From JBLNDG01 sp050261415 (GTDB lineage Bacteria; Bacillota; Clostridia; Lutisporales; Lutisporaceae): a DNA stretch of 18,348 nt. Positions 7,857 to 14,561 of this stretch are shown here, in pieces. Location of the stretch: the NCBI GenBank assembly GCA_050261415.1, contig JBLNDG010000058.1, forward strand, positions 1-18,348, read 5' to 3'. The number at the start of each line of letters is the position of its first letter. Position 1 is the first letter of the stretch. The notes below the pieces were generated by a model. The model searched no databases. It was not told where the DNA came from and was given only the letters and a program-made list of their open reading frames with translations. The position numbers and the translations under genes were made by a program.

Positions 7857-8561
7857 CTAAAAGTTTGTGAAATTTAAATAGCGGTTTAATATAGCCAACT
7901 TGTTTGTAAATATCAGCACACCCATTGCTGCAAGGAGAATACCGCTTACGATTGATATGGTATTAAGGTGCCTTGATATTTTCTTGAAATAATTGCTGAA
8001 GCTTCCGATGGCATAGGCTGTAAGCATGAAAGGTACTGCAAGCCCAATGGAATAAGCGGCAAGCAGCATTATTCCCATACTTATTGTCTCCATGCTTCCG
8101 GCGTATATGAGTATCGGAGCTAATATCTGGCTCACGCAGGGAGTCCAGCCGGCAGCAAAAGCCATTCCAATAAATAGGGAGCTTATGTTTTTACCTAGTT
8201 TTTCGTAGGGTACCAGCCTTTTTTCAAAATATAGAGCTTTAATTTTAAAAATGCCTGTAAGTTGTATGCCAAAAAATACCATGAAAATACCGCCTATTTT
8301 CCTGATCATTTCTCTGTTATTTATCAGATACTTTCCCAAAGTTGTAATGGTAGCCCCCATCGCAATGAAGACTAATGAAAAGCCCAGTACAAAGCCCAGG
8401 GCCTTGTATATAGTGAATAGTCTGGCTTTGCCTGAATTCAGTTCTGATATTGCCGAGCCTGTTATATACGTAATATATGCGGGAACAAGAGGCAGCACAC
8501 AGGGCGACAAGAAGGAGACAAGTCCTCCTGAAAAGGCCAGAAGAAGCGATATATCGTTCAA
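7857..8561 (-). CDS. ccdA: CcdA/DsbD-type transmembrane thiol-disulfide reductase
   Basis: 234 aa with about six hydrophobic spans. It passes reducing power from cytoplasmic thioredoxin to extracytoplasmic thioredoxin-like proteins. The two redox cysteines lie in the expected motifs: Cys21 in FLSPCVLPLVPAY and Cys142 in GWTPCVSQ. The start is a TTG at 8561, with GCAGGTGA upstream; this gives the canonical N-terminus just before the first membrane span. First gene of a leftward operon (ccdA, tlpA-like, cyclophilin, HAD, aroK). The upstream region holds a predicted promoter and a CsoR/CstR-like operator at its start site, suggesting control by a metal- or persulfide-sensing repressor. Confidence 0.93.
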   Translation of the reverse strand: MNDISLLLAFSGGLVSFLSPCVLPLVPAYITYITGSAISELNSGKARLFTIYKALGFVLGFSLVFIAMGATITTLGKYLINNREMIRKIGGIFMVFFGIQLTGIFKIKALYFEKRLVPYEKLGKNISSLFIGMAFAAGWTPCVSQILAPILIYAGSMETISMGIMLLAAYSIGLAVPFMLTAYAIGSFSNYFKKISRHLNTISIVSGILLAAMGVLIFTNKLAILNRYLNFTNF

Positions 8562-8610
8562 CTAGTTCACCTGCCTTTGCCAAAGAAATATTACCATCAT
8601 TATGTAATCC

Positions 8611-8626
8611 TACCCCCCACGGGTAT
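8611..8626 (-). promoter_or_regulatory. CsoR/CstR-like operator upstream of ccdA
   Basis: On the minus strand this reads ATACCC-GT-GGGGGGTA, the C-tract/G-tract dyad with A/T flanks used by CsoR-family repressors. It begins 8 bases after the predicted -10 box. A second site of the same type lies at 9199-9215. Confidence 0.55.
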
Positions 8627-8634
8627 GCAATAAT

Positions 8635-8664
8635 ATTATAGCACAGTTGTGAAGATTTTATGAA
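8635..8664 (-). promoter_or_regulatory. Predicted ccdA operon promoter
   Basis: Minus strand TTCATA (8659-8664), 18-base spacer and a perfect -10 TATAAT (8635-8640), with the operator-like dyad at the expected start site. Confidence 0.55.
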
Positions 8665-8690
8665 GGTGTTTAAAGGGGTGTTGAATAAAC

Positions 8691-9146
8691 ATGGTGAAAA
8701 AGAAAAGAATACTTACAGAAGACCGGCCTACAGGAAAGCTTCACTTGGGGCATTATTCGGGAAGCCTTCAGAACAGAGTAAAACTGCAGGAGGATTATGA
8801 TACTTTTATAATAATTGCTGATGTGCAGGCTTGACAACTAATTTTGACAGGCCGGAAATGCTTTCACAGGACGTTTCATAAGGCTTTCAGTGAATGCAAC
8901 AGCAATGATATAAGGGAACTTTGCACTGGGGGTAAGATTGGATGCGTCGCATGCAAGAGCAATTTGATTCAGAACCTGGATAGACTTCTCTCACCCATTA
9001 GGGAAAAACGGAAGTACTATGGCGGTAAGCCTGAGTTTGTATCCGGCATGTTAAAGGCAGGAACGGAAAAGGCCAGGGGCATTGCAAAGGAAACGATGAG
9101 GGAAATCAGGGACGCTATGAGAATAGATTATTTTAATAAACTTTAG
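8691..9146 (+). pseudogene. trpS: Tryptophanyl-tRNA synthetase remnant (internal deletion, frameshift)
   Basis: Two ends of a TrpRS remain. From ATG 8691 (preceded by AAAGGGGTG) the first 47 codons read like a normal N-terminus: RILTEDRPTGKLHLGHYSGS, with the class I HIGH-type motif HLGH, then FIIIADVQA. A TGA follows at 8832. The next TrpRS-like residues, LTTNFDRPE, continue one frame over from 8831, so a single base was lost. From about 8862 the original frame resumes with the C-terminal part: FHKAFSE, GKIGCVACK, SPIREKRKYYGGKPE, KARGIAKETMREIRDAM, ending at 9146. About 190 central residues, including the KMSKS loop, are missing, so no functional enzyme can be made. The open frame at 8844-9146 is only the tail. 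A working trpS must be elsewhere. Confidence 0.88.
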
Positions 9147-9163
9147 GATTTTTCAGAGAGGTA

Positions 9164-9192
9164 TTGACAGGCGGAAATATTAAAAATATAAT
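9164..9192 (+). promoter_or_regulatory. Consensus sigma-A promoter of the CoA-disulfide reductase gene
   Basis: Perfect TTGACA (9164-9169), 17-base spacer, perfect TATAAT (9187-9192). Such a strong core promoter implies that expression is held down by a repressor, and an operator-like dyad lies at the start site. Confidence 0.85.
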
Positions 9193-9198
9193 TTATAT

Positions 9199-9215
9199 AT
9201 ACCCCATGGTGGTAT
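9199..9215 (+). promoter_or_regulatory. CsoR/CstR-like operator at the CoA-disulfide reductase start site
   Basis: ATACCCC-ATG-GTGGTAT, a 17-base dyad with 6 of 7 arm positions symmetrical, begins 6 bases after the -10 box. The form matches operators of the CsoR/CstR repressor family; CstR members control persulfide-handling genes such as rhodanese-CoA-disulfide reductase fusions. Confidence 0.6.
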
Positions 9216-9221
9216 CGGTAT

Positions 9222-9238
9222 ATTTTGTATCACAAAAT
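9222..9238 (+). repeat. Perfect small dyad in the leader
   Basis: ATTTTGT-ATC-ACAAAAT lies 6 bases downstream of the operator-like site. It may be a second protein site or a weak RNA hairpin; no known regulator consensus was recognised. Confidence 0.4.
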
Positions 9239-9324
9239 GAACTATGGAAAAAATTTTATTTTTAAGTTACTATTTAGTTGGAAAGATTATTTGCAAATTA
9301 TATATAGATTGAGGAGGCAGTAAA

Positions 9325-10992
9325 ATGAGTAAAAAAGTACTGATAGTTGGAGGAGTTGCAGGGGGAGCTTCTGCTGCTGCCCGACTCAGGAGAGTGGATG
9401 AAAAGGCCCAAATAATAATGTTTGAGAAAGGTCAGTATATTTCCTTTGCTAACTGTGGACTGCCATACTACATCGGGGGTGCCATAAAAGAAAGGAAAAA
9501 TCTTTTGGTTCAAACCCCGCAAGCTATGAAAGCACGATTTAATATCGATGTCAGGGAGCTATCCGAGGTAATAAAGGTAGATAGAAAGAAAAAAACGATA
9601 CTAGTCCGGGACCATAAAAGCGGAGATACCTACGAAGAAAGCTATGATGTGCTTGTCTTGTCGCCTGGAGCATCACCGGTCAAACCTCCTATTCCGGGAA
9701 TCGATAATCCCAACATATATACACTCAGGGATATTCCTGACACTGATGCAATAAAAGAATTTCTTGATATGAACAAACCTGGGAGTGCCGTGGTCGTCGG
9801 GGGTGGATTTATAGGTCTTGAAATGGCTGAGAACCTGCGTGAGGCCGGATTGAAGGTCGATATTGTGGAAGCGCTGGACCAGGTAATGGCGCCGCTGGAT
9901 TACGAAATGGCTGCAATAGTGCACAACCATATAAGAAGCAAAGGCTGTGGCCTTCACCTGAAGGATGGTGTCAAAGCCTTTGAGCCTGAAGGAAACAGAA
10001 CCACAGTAGTACTCCAGAGCGGTAAAAGGATAACCGCCGACATGGTATTGCTTTCGATAGGTGTAAGGCCAAGCAATACGCTTGCCGCTGAAGCCGGTCT
10101 TGAAATCGGGGCAACGGGCGGAATAAAGGTGAATGAATACCTCCAGACATCGGATCCCAACATTTATGCTCTGGGGGATGCTATAGAAGTTACCGATTAT
10201 GTAAGCGGCAATCCTACTTTAATCCCTTTGGCGGGTCCTGCGAACAAGCAGGGAAGAATAGTTGCAAACAATATTGCAGGACGTTGGGAAACCTATAAAG
10301 GCACACAGGGAACGGCAATCGCAAAAATATTTGATTTGGCAGTGGCATCAACGGGAAATAACGAAAAGACTTTAAAAAAACTCGGCAAACATTATATAAC
10401 CACAACAACCCACTCTGCATCACATGCAGGCTATTATCCGGGCGGAAGTGCAATGGCGATAAAGACCATATATACCCCGGAGGGCAGAGTAATAGGAGCA
10501 CAGATTGTAGGTTTTGACGGAGTTGATAAGAGGATAGACATAATTGCAACTGCAATAAGGCATAAAATGACAGTGCATGATTTGCAGGAACTGGAGCTTT
10601 CTTATGCTCCACCCTTCTCTTCAGCCAAGGATCCTGTTAATATGGCAGGATATGTGGCCACAAATGTACTCAATGGGGATGTAAGACCGGCATATTGGAA
10701 TGAAGCGATGAATGCGGACATGAATGTGACATACCTGTTGGATGTAAGGGAACCTTCAGAATATGAACAGGGTCATATACCTAATGCGGTCAATGTTCCT
10801 TTGGGGCAGCTAAGAAACAGGCTTGAAGAGATACCAAAGGATAAAGAAATAATAGTAAACTGCCAGGTAGGCCTGCGTTCTTATATAGGAGTAAGGATAT
10901 TGATGCAGAACGGTTTCGGAAACGTAAGGAATTTGAGCGGAGGATACAAGACCTATAGGGCTGTGGAAGACGATATGAAGGCTAAACAGTAA
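9325..10992 (+). CDS. CoA-disulfide reductase with C-terminal rhodanese domain (CoADR-Rhd)
   Basis: 555 aa, the length of the fused family rather than the roughly 440 aa of stand-alone reductases. Residues 1-35 hold the FAD-binding VLIVGGVAGGASAAARLRR. SFANCGLPYYIGG carries the single redox Cys44 that forms a mixed disulfide with CoA. VVVGGGFIGLEMAE (about 157-170) is the NAD(P)H site and NIYALGDAIEV the second FAD motif. The dimerisation domain contains ELELSYAPPFSSAKDPVN. Residues about 465-550 are a rhodanese domain (LLDVREPSEYEQGHIPNAVN, active loop CQVGLRS with Cys513). Such enzymes reduce CoA disulfide or CoA persulfide and polysulfide in the cytoplasm. The start follows GAGGAGG. Preceded by a consensus promoter and operator, followed by a terminator at 11000-11035: a single-gene unit. 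Confidence 0.93.
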   Translation: MSKKVLIVGGVAGGASAAARLRRVDEKAQIIMFEKGQYISFANCGLPYYIGGAIKERKNLLVQTPQAMKARFNIDVRELSEVIKVDRKKKTILVRDHKSGDTYEESYDVLVLSPGASPVKPPIPGIDNPNIYTLRDIPDTDAIKEFLDMNKPGSAVVVGGGFIGLEMAENLREAGLKVDIVEALDQVMAPLDYEMAAIVHNHIRSKGCGLHLKDGVKAFEPEGNRTTVVLQSGKRITADMVLLSIGVRPSNTLAAEAGLEIGATGGIKVNEYLQTSDPNIYALGDAIEVTDYVSGNPTLIPLAGPANKQGRIVANNIAGRWETYKGTQGTAIAKIFDLAVASTGNNEKTLKKLGKHYITTTTHSASHAGYYPGGSAMAIKTIYTPEGRVIGAQIVGFDGVDKRIDIIATAIRHKMTVHDLQELELSYAPPFSSAKDPVNMAGYVATNVLNGDVRPAYWNEAMNADMNVTYLLDVREPSEYEQGHIPNAVNVPLGQLRNRLEEIPKDKEIIVNCQVGLRSYIGVRILMQNGFGNVRNLSGGYKTYRAVEDDMKAKQ

Positions 10993-10999
10993 TTGATGC

Positions 11000-11035
11000 A
11001 AGGGGACTGGACTATCAGTTCCCTTTTACTTTTAA
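11000..11035 (+). terminator. Terminator after CoADR-Rhd
   Basis: AAGGGGACTG (11000-11009) pairs with CAGTTCCCTT (11016-11025), one GU pair, 6-base loop, then a T-rich tail. Confidence 0.8.
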
Positions 11036-11155
11036 AAACATTTATTATACACTTCATTTGTAGTAAAATTAAAATATAGAAATATCCGATAATATATATG
11101 AAAGCATATTAAAAAACGCTGGTGAAATGCTGTACGGATGGGAGAGGTATGGCTG

Positions 11156-11758
11156 ATGAAAAATATAAATTTCAAAGATAATATTGTTAAGAAAAATAAA
11201 ATACCGATATTAATATATGTACCTGAGTGGATACAGTTATTTGCCAATTTTAAATCAAAGAGCATGCAGAAGTGTGTAACGAAGCTTGAGGAGCTGCTGG
11301 AAAGGGAAAAAAGCATTGACGCGGAGCTCAGGGGGCTTGAGAAAAGGAAAAAAGTATTGATGAACAAGATACTTTACCTTTCCAAGGATATAAATGAGAA
11401 TAATAATGAGGCTGCAATAGCAAAAATGGACGAAACACAAAACGAGCTTCTGGACATCAACAAAAAAATTCCCGAGCTTATTGAAGAAATGGAAGCCCTT
11501 CCAGGCCTGATAAACGAACAGAATACACAGCTCCTGAAAGAGACAATTAAAAGGTCCTATGAACTCATAAAAGAACATGCTGCTGAATCGGAGAAATGTC
11601 AGAATGAGGTAAATGAGCTGAGACAAAAACTCGCAGGATTCATACAAAAAAAGGTCGATATGGATGAGCGGGTAAATAAGTTGTATTCCTTTGTGCATGG
11701 TATGATTGGGGCAGCAGAAATGGAAAACCTGGATGAAAGCTTCCTGGACAAAGAATAG
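11156..11758 (+). CDS. Hypothetical coiled-coil protein
   Basis: 200 aa from ATG 11156, chosen because GGAGAGG at 11141-11147 is 8 bases upstream; an in-frame ATG at 11138 would overlap that site. No signal peptide or membrane span is visible. The first 35 residues contain a mixed hydrophobic stretch (IPILIYVPEWIQLFANF). The rest is rich in Glu, Lys, Leu, Asn with heptad-like spacing across about residues 38-175, so it is probably a long helical or coiled-coil cytoplasmic protein. I do not recognise a named family or catalytic motif. It stands alone between terminators at 11000-11035 and 11793-11835, so it has its own transcript; no convincing promoter was found in the AT-rich stretch before it. 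Confidence 0.75.
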   Translation: MKNINFKDNIVKKNKIPILIYVPEWIQLFANFKSKSMQKCVTKLEELLEREKSIDAELRGLEKRKKVLMNKILYLSKDINENNNEAAIAKMDETQNELLDINKKIPELIEEMEALPGLINEQNTQLLKETIKRSYELIKEHAAESEKCQNEVNELRQKLAGFIQKKVDMDERVNKLYSFVHGMIGAAEMENLDESFLDKE

Positions 11759-11792
11759 CTCTGAAGGGTGTATTATATATGAGTCAAAATAT

Positions 11793-11835
11793 GAAAGGTT
11801 ATTTCTGTCATGGGCAGTGTTTAACCTTTCTTTTT
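11793..11835 (+). terminator. Terminator after the coiled-coil gene
   Basis: GAAAGGTTA (11793-11801) pairs with TAACCTTTC (11822-11830), with an inner CTGTC/GGCAG stem, followed by TTTTT. Confidence 0.82.
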
Positions 11836-11836
11836 G

Positions 11837-11866
11837 TTGACAAAACTTAATTATGAAAGGATATAG
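11837..11866 (+). promoter_or_regulatory. Possible promoter of the acpS-nnrDE-gerS-alr operon
   Basis: Perfect -35 TTGACA (11837-11842) immediately after the terminator T-run. The -10 is less clear: ATATAG at 18 bases or TATAGG at 19 bases. About 75 bases before the acpS start. Confidence 0.45.
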
Positions 11867-11940
11867 GATTTTTTTGTAGAATATAGATTTAAAATGGAAA
11901 ATTAATATATAAATGATACAGAGCTCAAGGGGGTGACAAT

Positions 11941-12387
11941 GTGATATTCGGTATCGGTACTGATATTATTGAAATTAAGAGAGTAAAAAAGGCAATTGCA
12001 AGAAACCCTAAGTTTATTGAAAGAATTTTTACCGAGCAGGAAATTGAGTATTATAGAAAAAGAAATATGAATGCGGAACATATTGCAGCAGGATTCTCAG
12101 CCAAGGAAGCGGTGTTGAAGGCATTGGGAACCGGTCTGAACAGGTTCAAATGGAAGGACATTGAAATATTGAGGTGTTCAATTGGAAAGCCTGTCGTTCA
12201 TCTCAATGGAGGCATCAAGGACTTCGTGGAGGAAAACAGTATAGGGATAATCCATGTGACTATTTCCCACTCAAAAGACTTTGCAACAGCAACTGCCGTA
12301 GCGGAAGTCTTAACAGAAAGGGAGGACATCGTCATTGAAGATTTGTTTTTCCGATCAGATGAAGAAATTGGACGAAATATCAATTAA
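11941..12387 (+). CDS. acpS: Holo-[acyl-carrier-protein] synthase
   Basis: 148 aa. It transfers the 4'-phosphopantetheine arm of CoA to acyl carrier protein, activating fatty-acid synthesis. The N-terminus IFGIGTDIIEIKRVKKA carries the metal-binding Asp, and FSAKEAVLKALGTGL carries the second acidic ligand and the CoA-binding Lys. The C-terminal HVTISHSKDFATATAVAE is the closing strand. The family usually ends near residue 125; here about 20 extra residues (REDIVIEDLFFRSDEE) run into the next gene, overlapping it by 53 bases. The start is GTG at 11941 with AAGGGGGTG upstream. First gene of the conserved acpS-lipoprotein-alr-ndoA neighbourhood of Firmicutes. Confidence 0.93.
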   Translation: MIFGIGTDIIEIKRVKKAIARNPKFIERIFTEQEIEYYRKRNMNAEHIAAGFSAKEAVLKALGTGLNRFKWKDIEILRCSIGKPVVHLNGGIKDFVEENSIGIIHVTISHSKDFATATAVAEVLTEREDIVIEDLFFRSDEEIGRNIN

Positions 12388-13879
12388 AAAGTATGGAATA
12401 CCAGGAATTGTGCTGATGGAGAATGCGGGGTTATCTGTAGTCAATGAAATTGAAGCACTTTCGCTGCTAAGGAAAACGGTGTCTGTTGTATGCGGGACAG
12501 GCAATAACGGCGGGGATGGCTTCGTAATTGCAAGGCACTTGTATTGCCGGGATTGGGAGATAAATGTATTTATTTGCGGTGATCCCGGTAAAATAAAGGG
12601 TGATGCTCTGACAAACCTGAATATTACTAAAAAGCTTGATATACCTATTTTTACAATAGATGAAAACAGCATTGACTTCTTCAAGAATCTTATAAACGAC
12701 AGCAGCCTGATTGTAGATGCGCTTATCGGAACAGGCTTCAACGGGAGCCTTAGCAGTTTTTACAAAAGAATTATTGAGGAGATAAACAACAGCAGAAGCT
12801 TTATTGTATCGGTGGACATTCCTTCGGGACTTAACGGAGATAGCGGTTTCGCTGATTATGATTGTGTCAGGGCGCACAAAACGGTGACCTTTCAGCTTCC
12901 TAAGGCGGGGCTTTTGATAAATGACGGGCCAAAGGCGTGCGGAGACCTGGCTATTAGAGATATTGCCATACCAAAAGAGGCAATCCATAATGCAGCGTTG
13001 AAGCTGAACCTTATTGATTTTGATATGATTAAAGGCAAACTGCCTTTGAGAAACAGCAATACTCATAAAGGCAGCTATGGAAGAACGTTTATAATTGCAG
13101 GCTCTTCGGGTATGACCGGAGCTGCTGTAATGTCTGCCAGGGCGTCCTTAAAAAGCGGTGCGGGCTCGGTGCTGCTCGGTGTGCCTGAGAGTCTCCAGAG
13201 TATTGTCAGCATCGGCCTGAATGAGATTATGACAAGGGGATTCCAGGATAATGGCAGAGGAGTATTTGACAAGGCTTGCATGGGCGGACTGCTTGAAATC
13301 GCAGACAAGAGCGATAGCCTGCTTGTCGGGCCGGGCCTTACAAGCAGTGAGGACATCAGTGCCATTGTTGTGGGAATAATTGAGAACTGCACTGTTCCTG
13401 TTGTCATAGATGCCGACGGCCTTAATGCTATTTCACAGGACGCTGGAATATTGAAAAAACGGAAGGCTGAAATTATTATAACCCCCCATCCCGGAGAAAT
13501 GGCAAGGCTTATGGGATGTGAAATTTCCGAAGTTCAAGCTGACAGGATAGGGATAGCACAAGACTTTGCAAGAGACAAGGGTTTGATTGTAGTACTCAAG
13601 GGCTACAGGACTGTAGTGGCACTGCCAGATGGTACAATCTTCATCAATCCTACAGGAAATCCGGGAATGGCAACAGCAGGCTCCGGTGACGTACTGGCAG
13701 GCATTATAGCAGGGTTCCTGGCACAGGGCTTTAAAGCTCCTGATGCCGCCATATGTGGAGTTTATATCCATGGAGCGGCCGGAGACAATGCAGCAGAGGA
13801 GACAGGAGAATATGGACTTACCGCAGGTGACATAATAGAAAATATTTCACATACAATAAAGAATATAACGGGAAAATAG
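12335..13879 (+). CDS. nnrDE: Bifunctional NAD(P)HX epimerase / ADP-dependent NAD(P)HX dehydratase
   Basis: 514 aa, repairs hydrated (damaged) NADH and NADPH. Residues about 1-215 are the YjeF_N epimerase domain (GIPGIVLMENAG, GTGNNGGDGFVIARHL, VDALIGTG, VDIPSGLNGDSG). Residues about 230-510 are the ribokinase-fold dehydratase (KGSYGRTFIIAGSSGMTGAA, VIDADGLNAIS, TPHPGEMARL, and the catalytic GNPGMATAGSGDVLAGIIAG). The start is TTG at 12335: GGGAGG at 12319-12324 lies 10 bases upstream, and MKICFSDQMKKLDE aligns with the usual MK-x(4-6)-QM beginning of the family. This start makes a 53-base overlap with acpS; the next in-frame ATG, 12359, would trim the conserved N-terminus. Both domains look intact. 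Confidence 0.93.
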   Translation: MKICFSDQMKKLDEISIKKYGIPGIVLMENAGLSVVNEIEALSLLRKTVSVVCGTGNNGGDGFVIARHLYCRDWEINVFICGDPGKIKGDALTNLNITKKLDIPIFTIDENSIDFFKNLINDSSLIVDALIGTGFNGSLSSFYKRIIEEINNSRSFIVSVDIPSGLNGDSGFADYDCVRAHKTVTFQLPKAGLLINDGPKACGDLAIRDIAIPKEAIHNAALKLNLIDFDMIKGKLPLRNSNTHKGSYGRTFIIAGSSGMTGAAVMSARASLKSGAGSVLLGVPESLQSIVSIGLNEIMTRGFQDNGRGVFDKACMGGLLEIADKSDSLLVGPGLTSSEDISAIVVGIIENCTVPVVIDADGLNAISQDAGILKKRKAEIIITPHPGEMARLMGCEISEVQADRIGIAQDFARDKGLIVVLKGYRTVVALPDGTIFINPTGNPGMATAGSGDVLAGIIAGFLAQGFKAPDAAICGVYIHGAAGDNAAEETGEYGLTAGDIIENISHTIKNITGK

Positions 13880-13912
13880 CAACCCGAAAAACTCACTGCG
13901 GGAGGGTGTCAT

Positions 13913-14536
13913 GTGCATCATAGGTTTGTATGTGCAATTATCCTTGTAAGTATGGTATTGGCAGGGTGCGGCAGATTAGGTTCTGAGAAGACTTTTGATG
14001 CGGCTTGCAAAAAGCTTTTGGAGCTGAAATCCTATACCTGCGATGTGACAATGAAGGTTATGAACAATAAAAGCACCATGGAATATAAAATGAAGCACTT
14101 TTACATAAGTCCCGGCAAGTACAGGGTTGAGGTGGTGGAGCCTGAGGAACTTAAGGGGCAGGTGACAATTTATGACGGGGAACATTCATATATATACCAC
14201 CCAAAAATAAACGCCCAGCTTGTTACCGAAAATTTCCCGGATTCTTTGGAATGCGATGCGTTCATAGGCTCATTTATCAGTCGCTTTAAAGATATGAAGA
14301 ATGTGAAGATTACTAAAGAAAAGGACAATGACAACCTTTATATGCTTGAATTTGAAGTACCCGAACCAAACAGCTACAAGGTGCTTGAAAGGCTTTGGAT
14401 TGACACTTTGAATGCTGTGCCGGTAAAGGCAGAAATATACGGCGCAGATGGAAAAACAACGGTTTCTATACGCTATACCAATTTTGGCTATAATCCCAAA
14501 CTCAATGAGAGGGATTTTGAAATTATCAAAAGATGA
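13913..14536 (+). CDS. LolA-like sporulation lipoprotein (GerS/YdcC-like)
   Basis: 207 aa. GTG start with GGAGGG at 13901-13906. An N-terminal lipoprotein signal ends in the lipobox LAGC, with lipidated Cys19. The mature part is a LolA/LolB-type beta fold (repeated strands such as SYTCDVTMKVM, GKYRVEVVEP, GQVTIYDGEHSYIYHPK, KVLERLWIDTLNAVPVKAEIY). In Clostridioides difficile the GerS lipoprotein is encoded next to alr2 and is needed for the cortex amidase CwlD, and in Bacillus subtilis ydcC lies between acpS and alrA. The same position here, 25 bases before alr, supports a GerS/YdcC assignment. The precise role, spore cortex modification, is inferred from synteny and family, not from motifs. 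Confidence 0.82.
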   Translation: MHHRFVCAIILVSMVLAGCGRLGSEKTFDAACKKLLELKSYTCDVTMKVMNNKSTMEYKMKHFYISPGKYRVEVVEPEELKGQVTIYDGEHSYIYHPKINAQLVTENFPDSLECDAFIGSFISRFKDMKNVKITKEKDNDNLYMLEFEVPEPNSYKVLERLWIDTLNAVPVKAEIYGADGKTTVSIRYTNFGYNPKLNERDFEIIKR

Positions 14537-14561
14537 AAATTAAAGCATAGGGGATGAAAAA

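Noticed and set aside
8562..8690. T-box leader before the trpS remnant
   Set aside because: The gap is only about 130 bases and contains no T-box consensus or specifier-loop-type structure that I could see.
8844..9146. Independent 100-residue hypothetical gene with TTG start
   Set aside because: The sequence matches the C-terminal part of TrpRS, and the matching N-terminal part lies just upstream. It is a pseudogene fragment.
12467..13066. 199-residue minus-strand reading frame
   Set aside because: It lies wholly inside nnrDE, has no ribosome site and no recognisable protein; it is a shadow frame.
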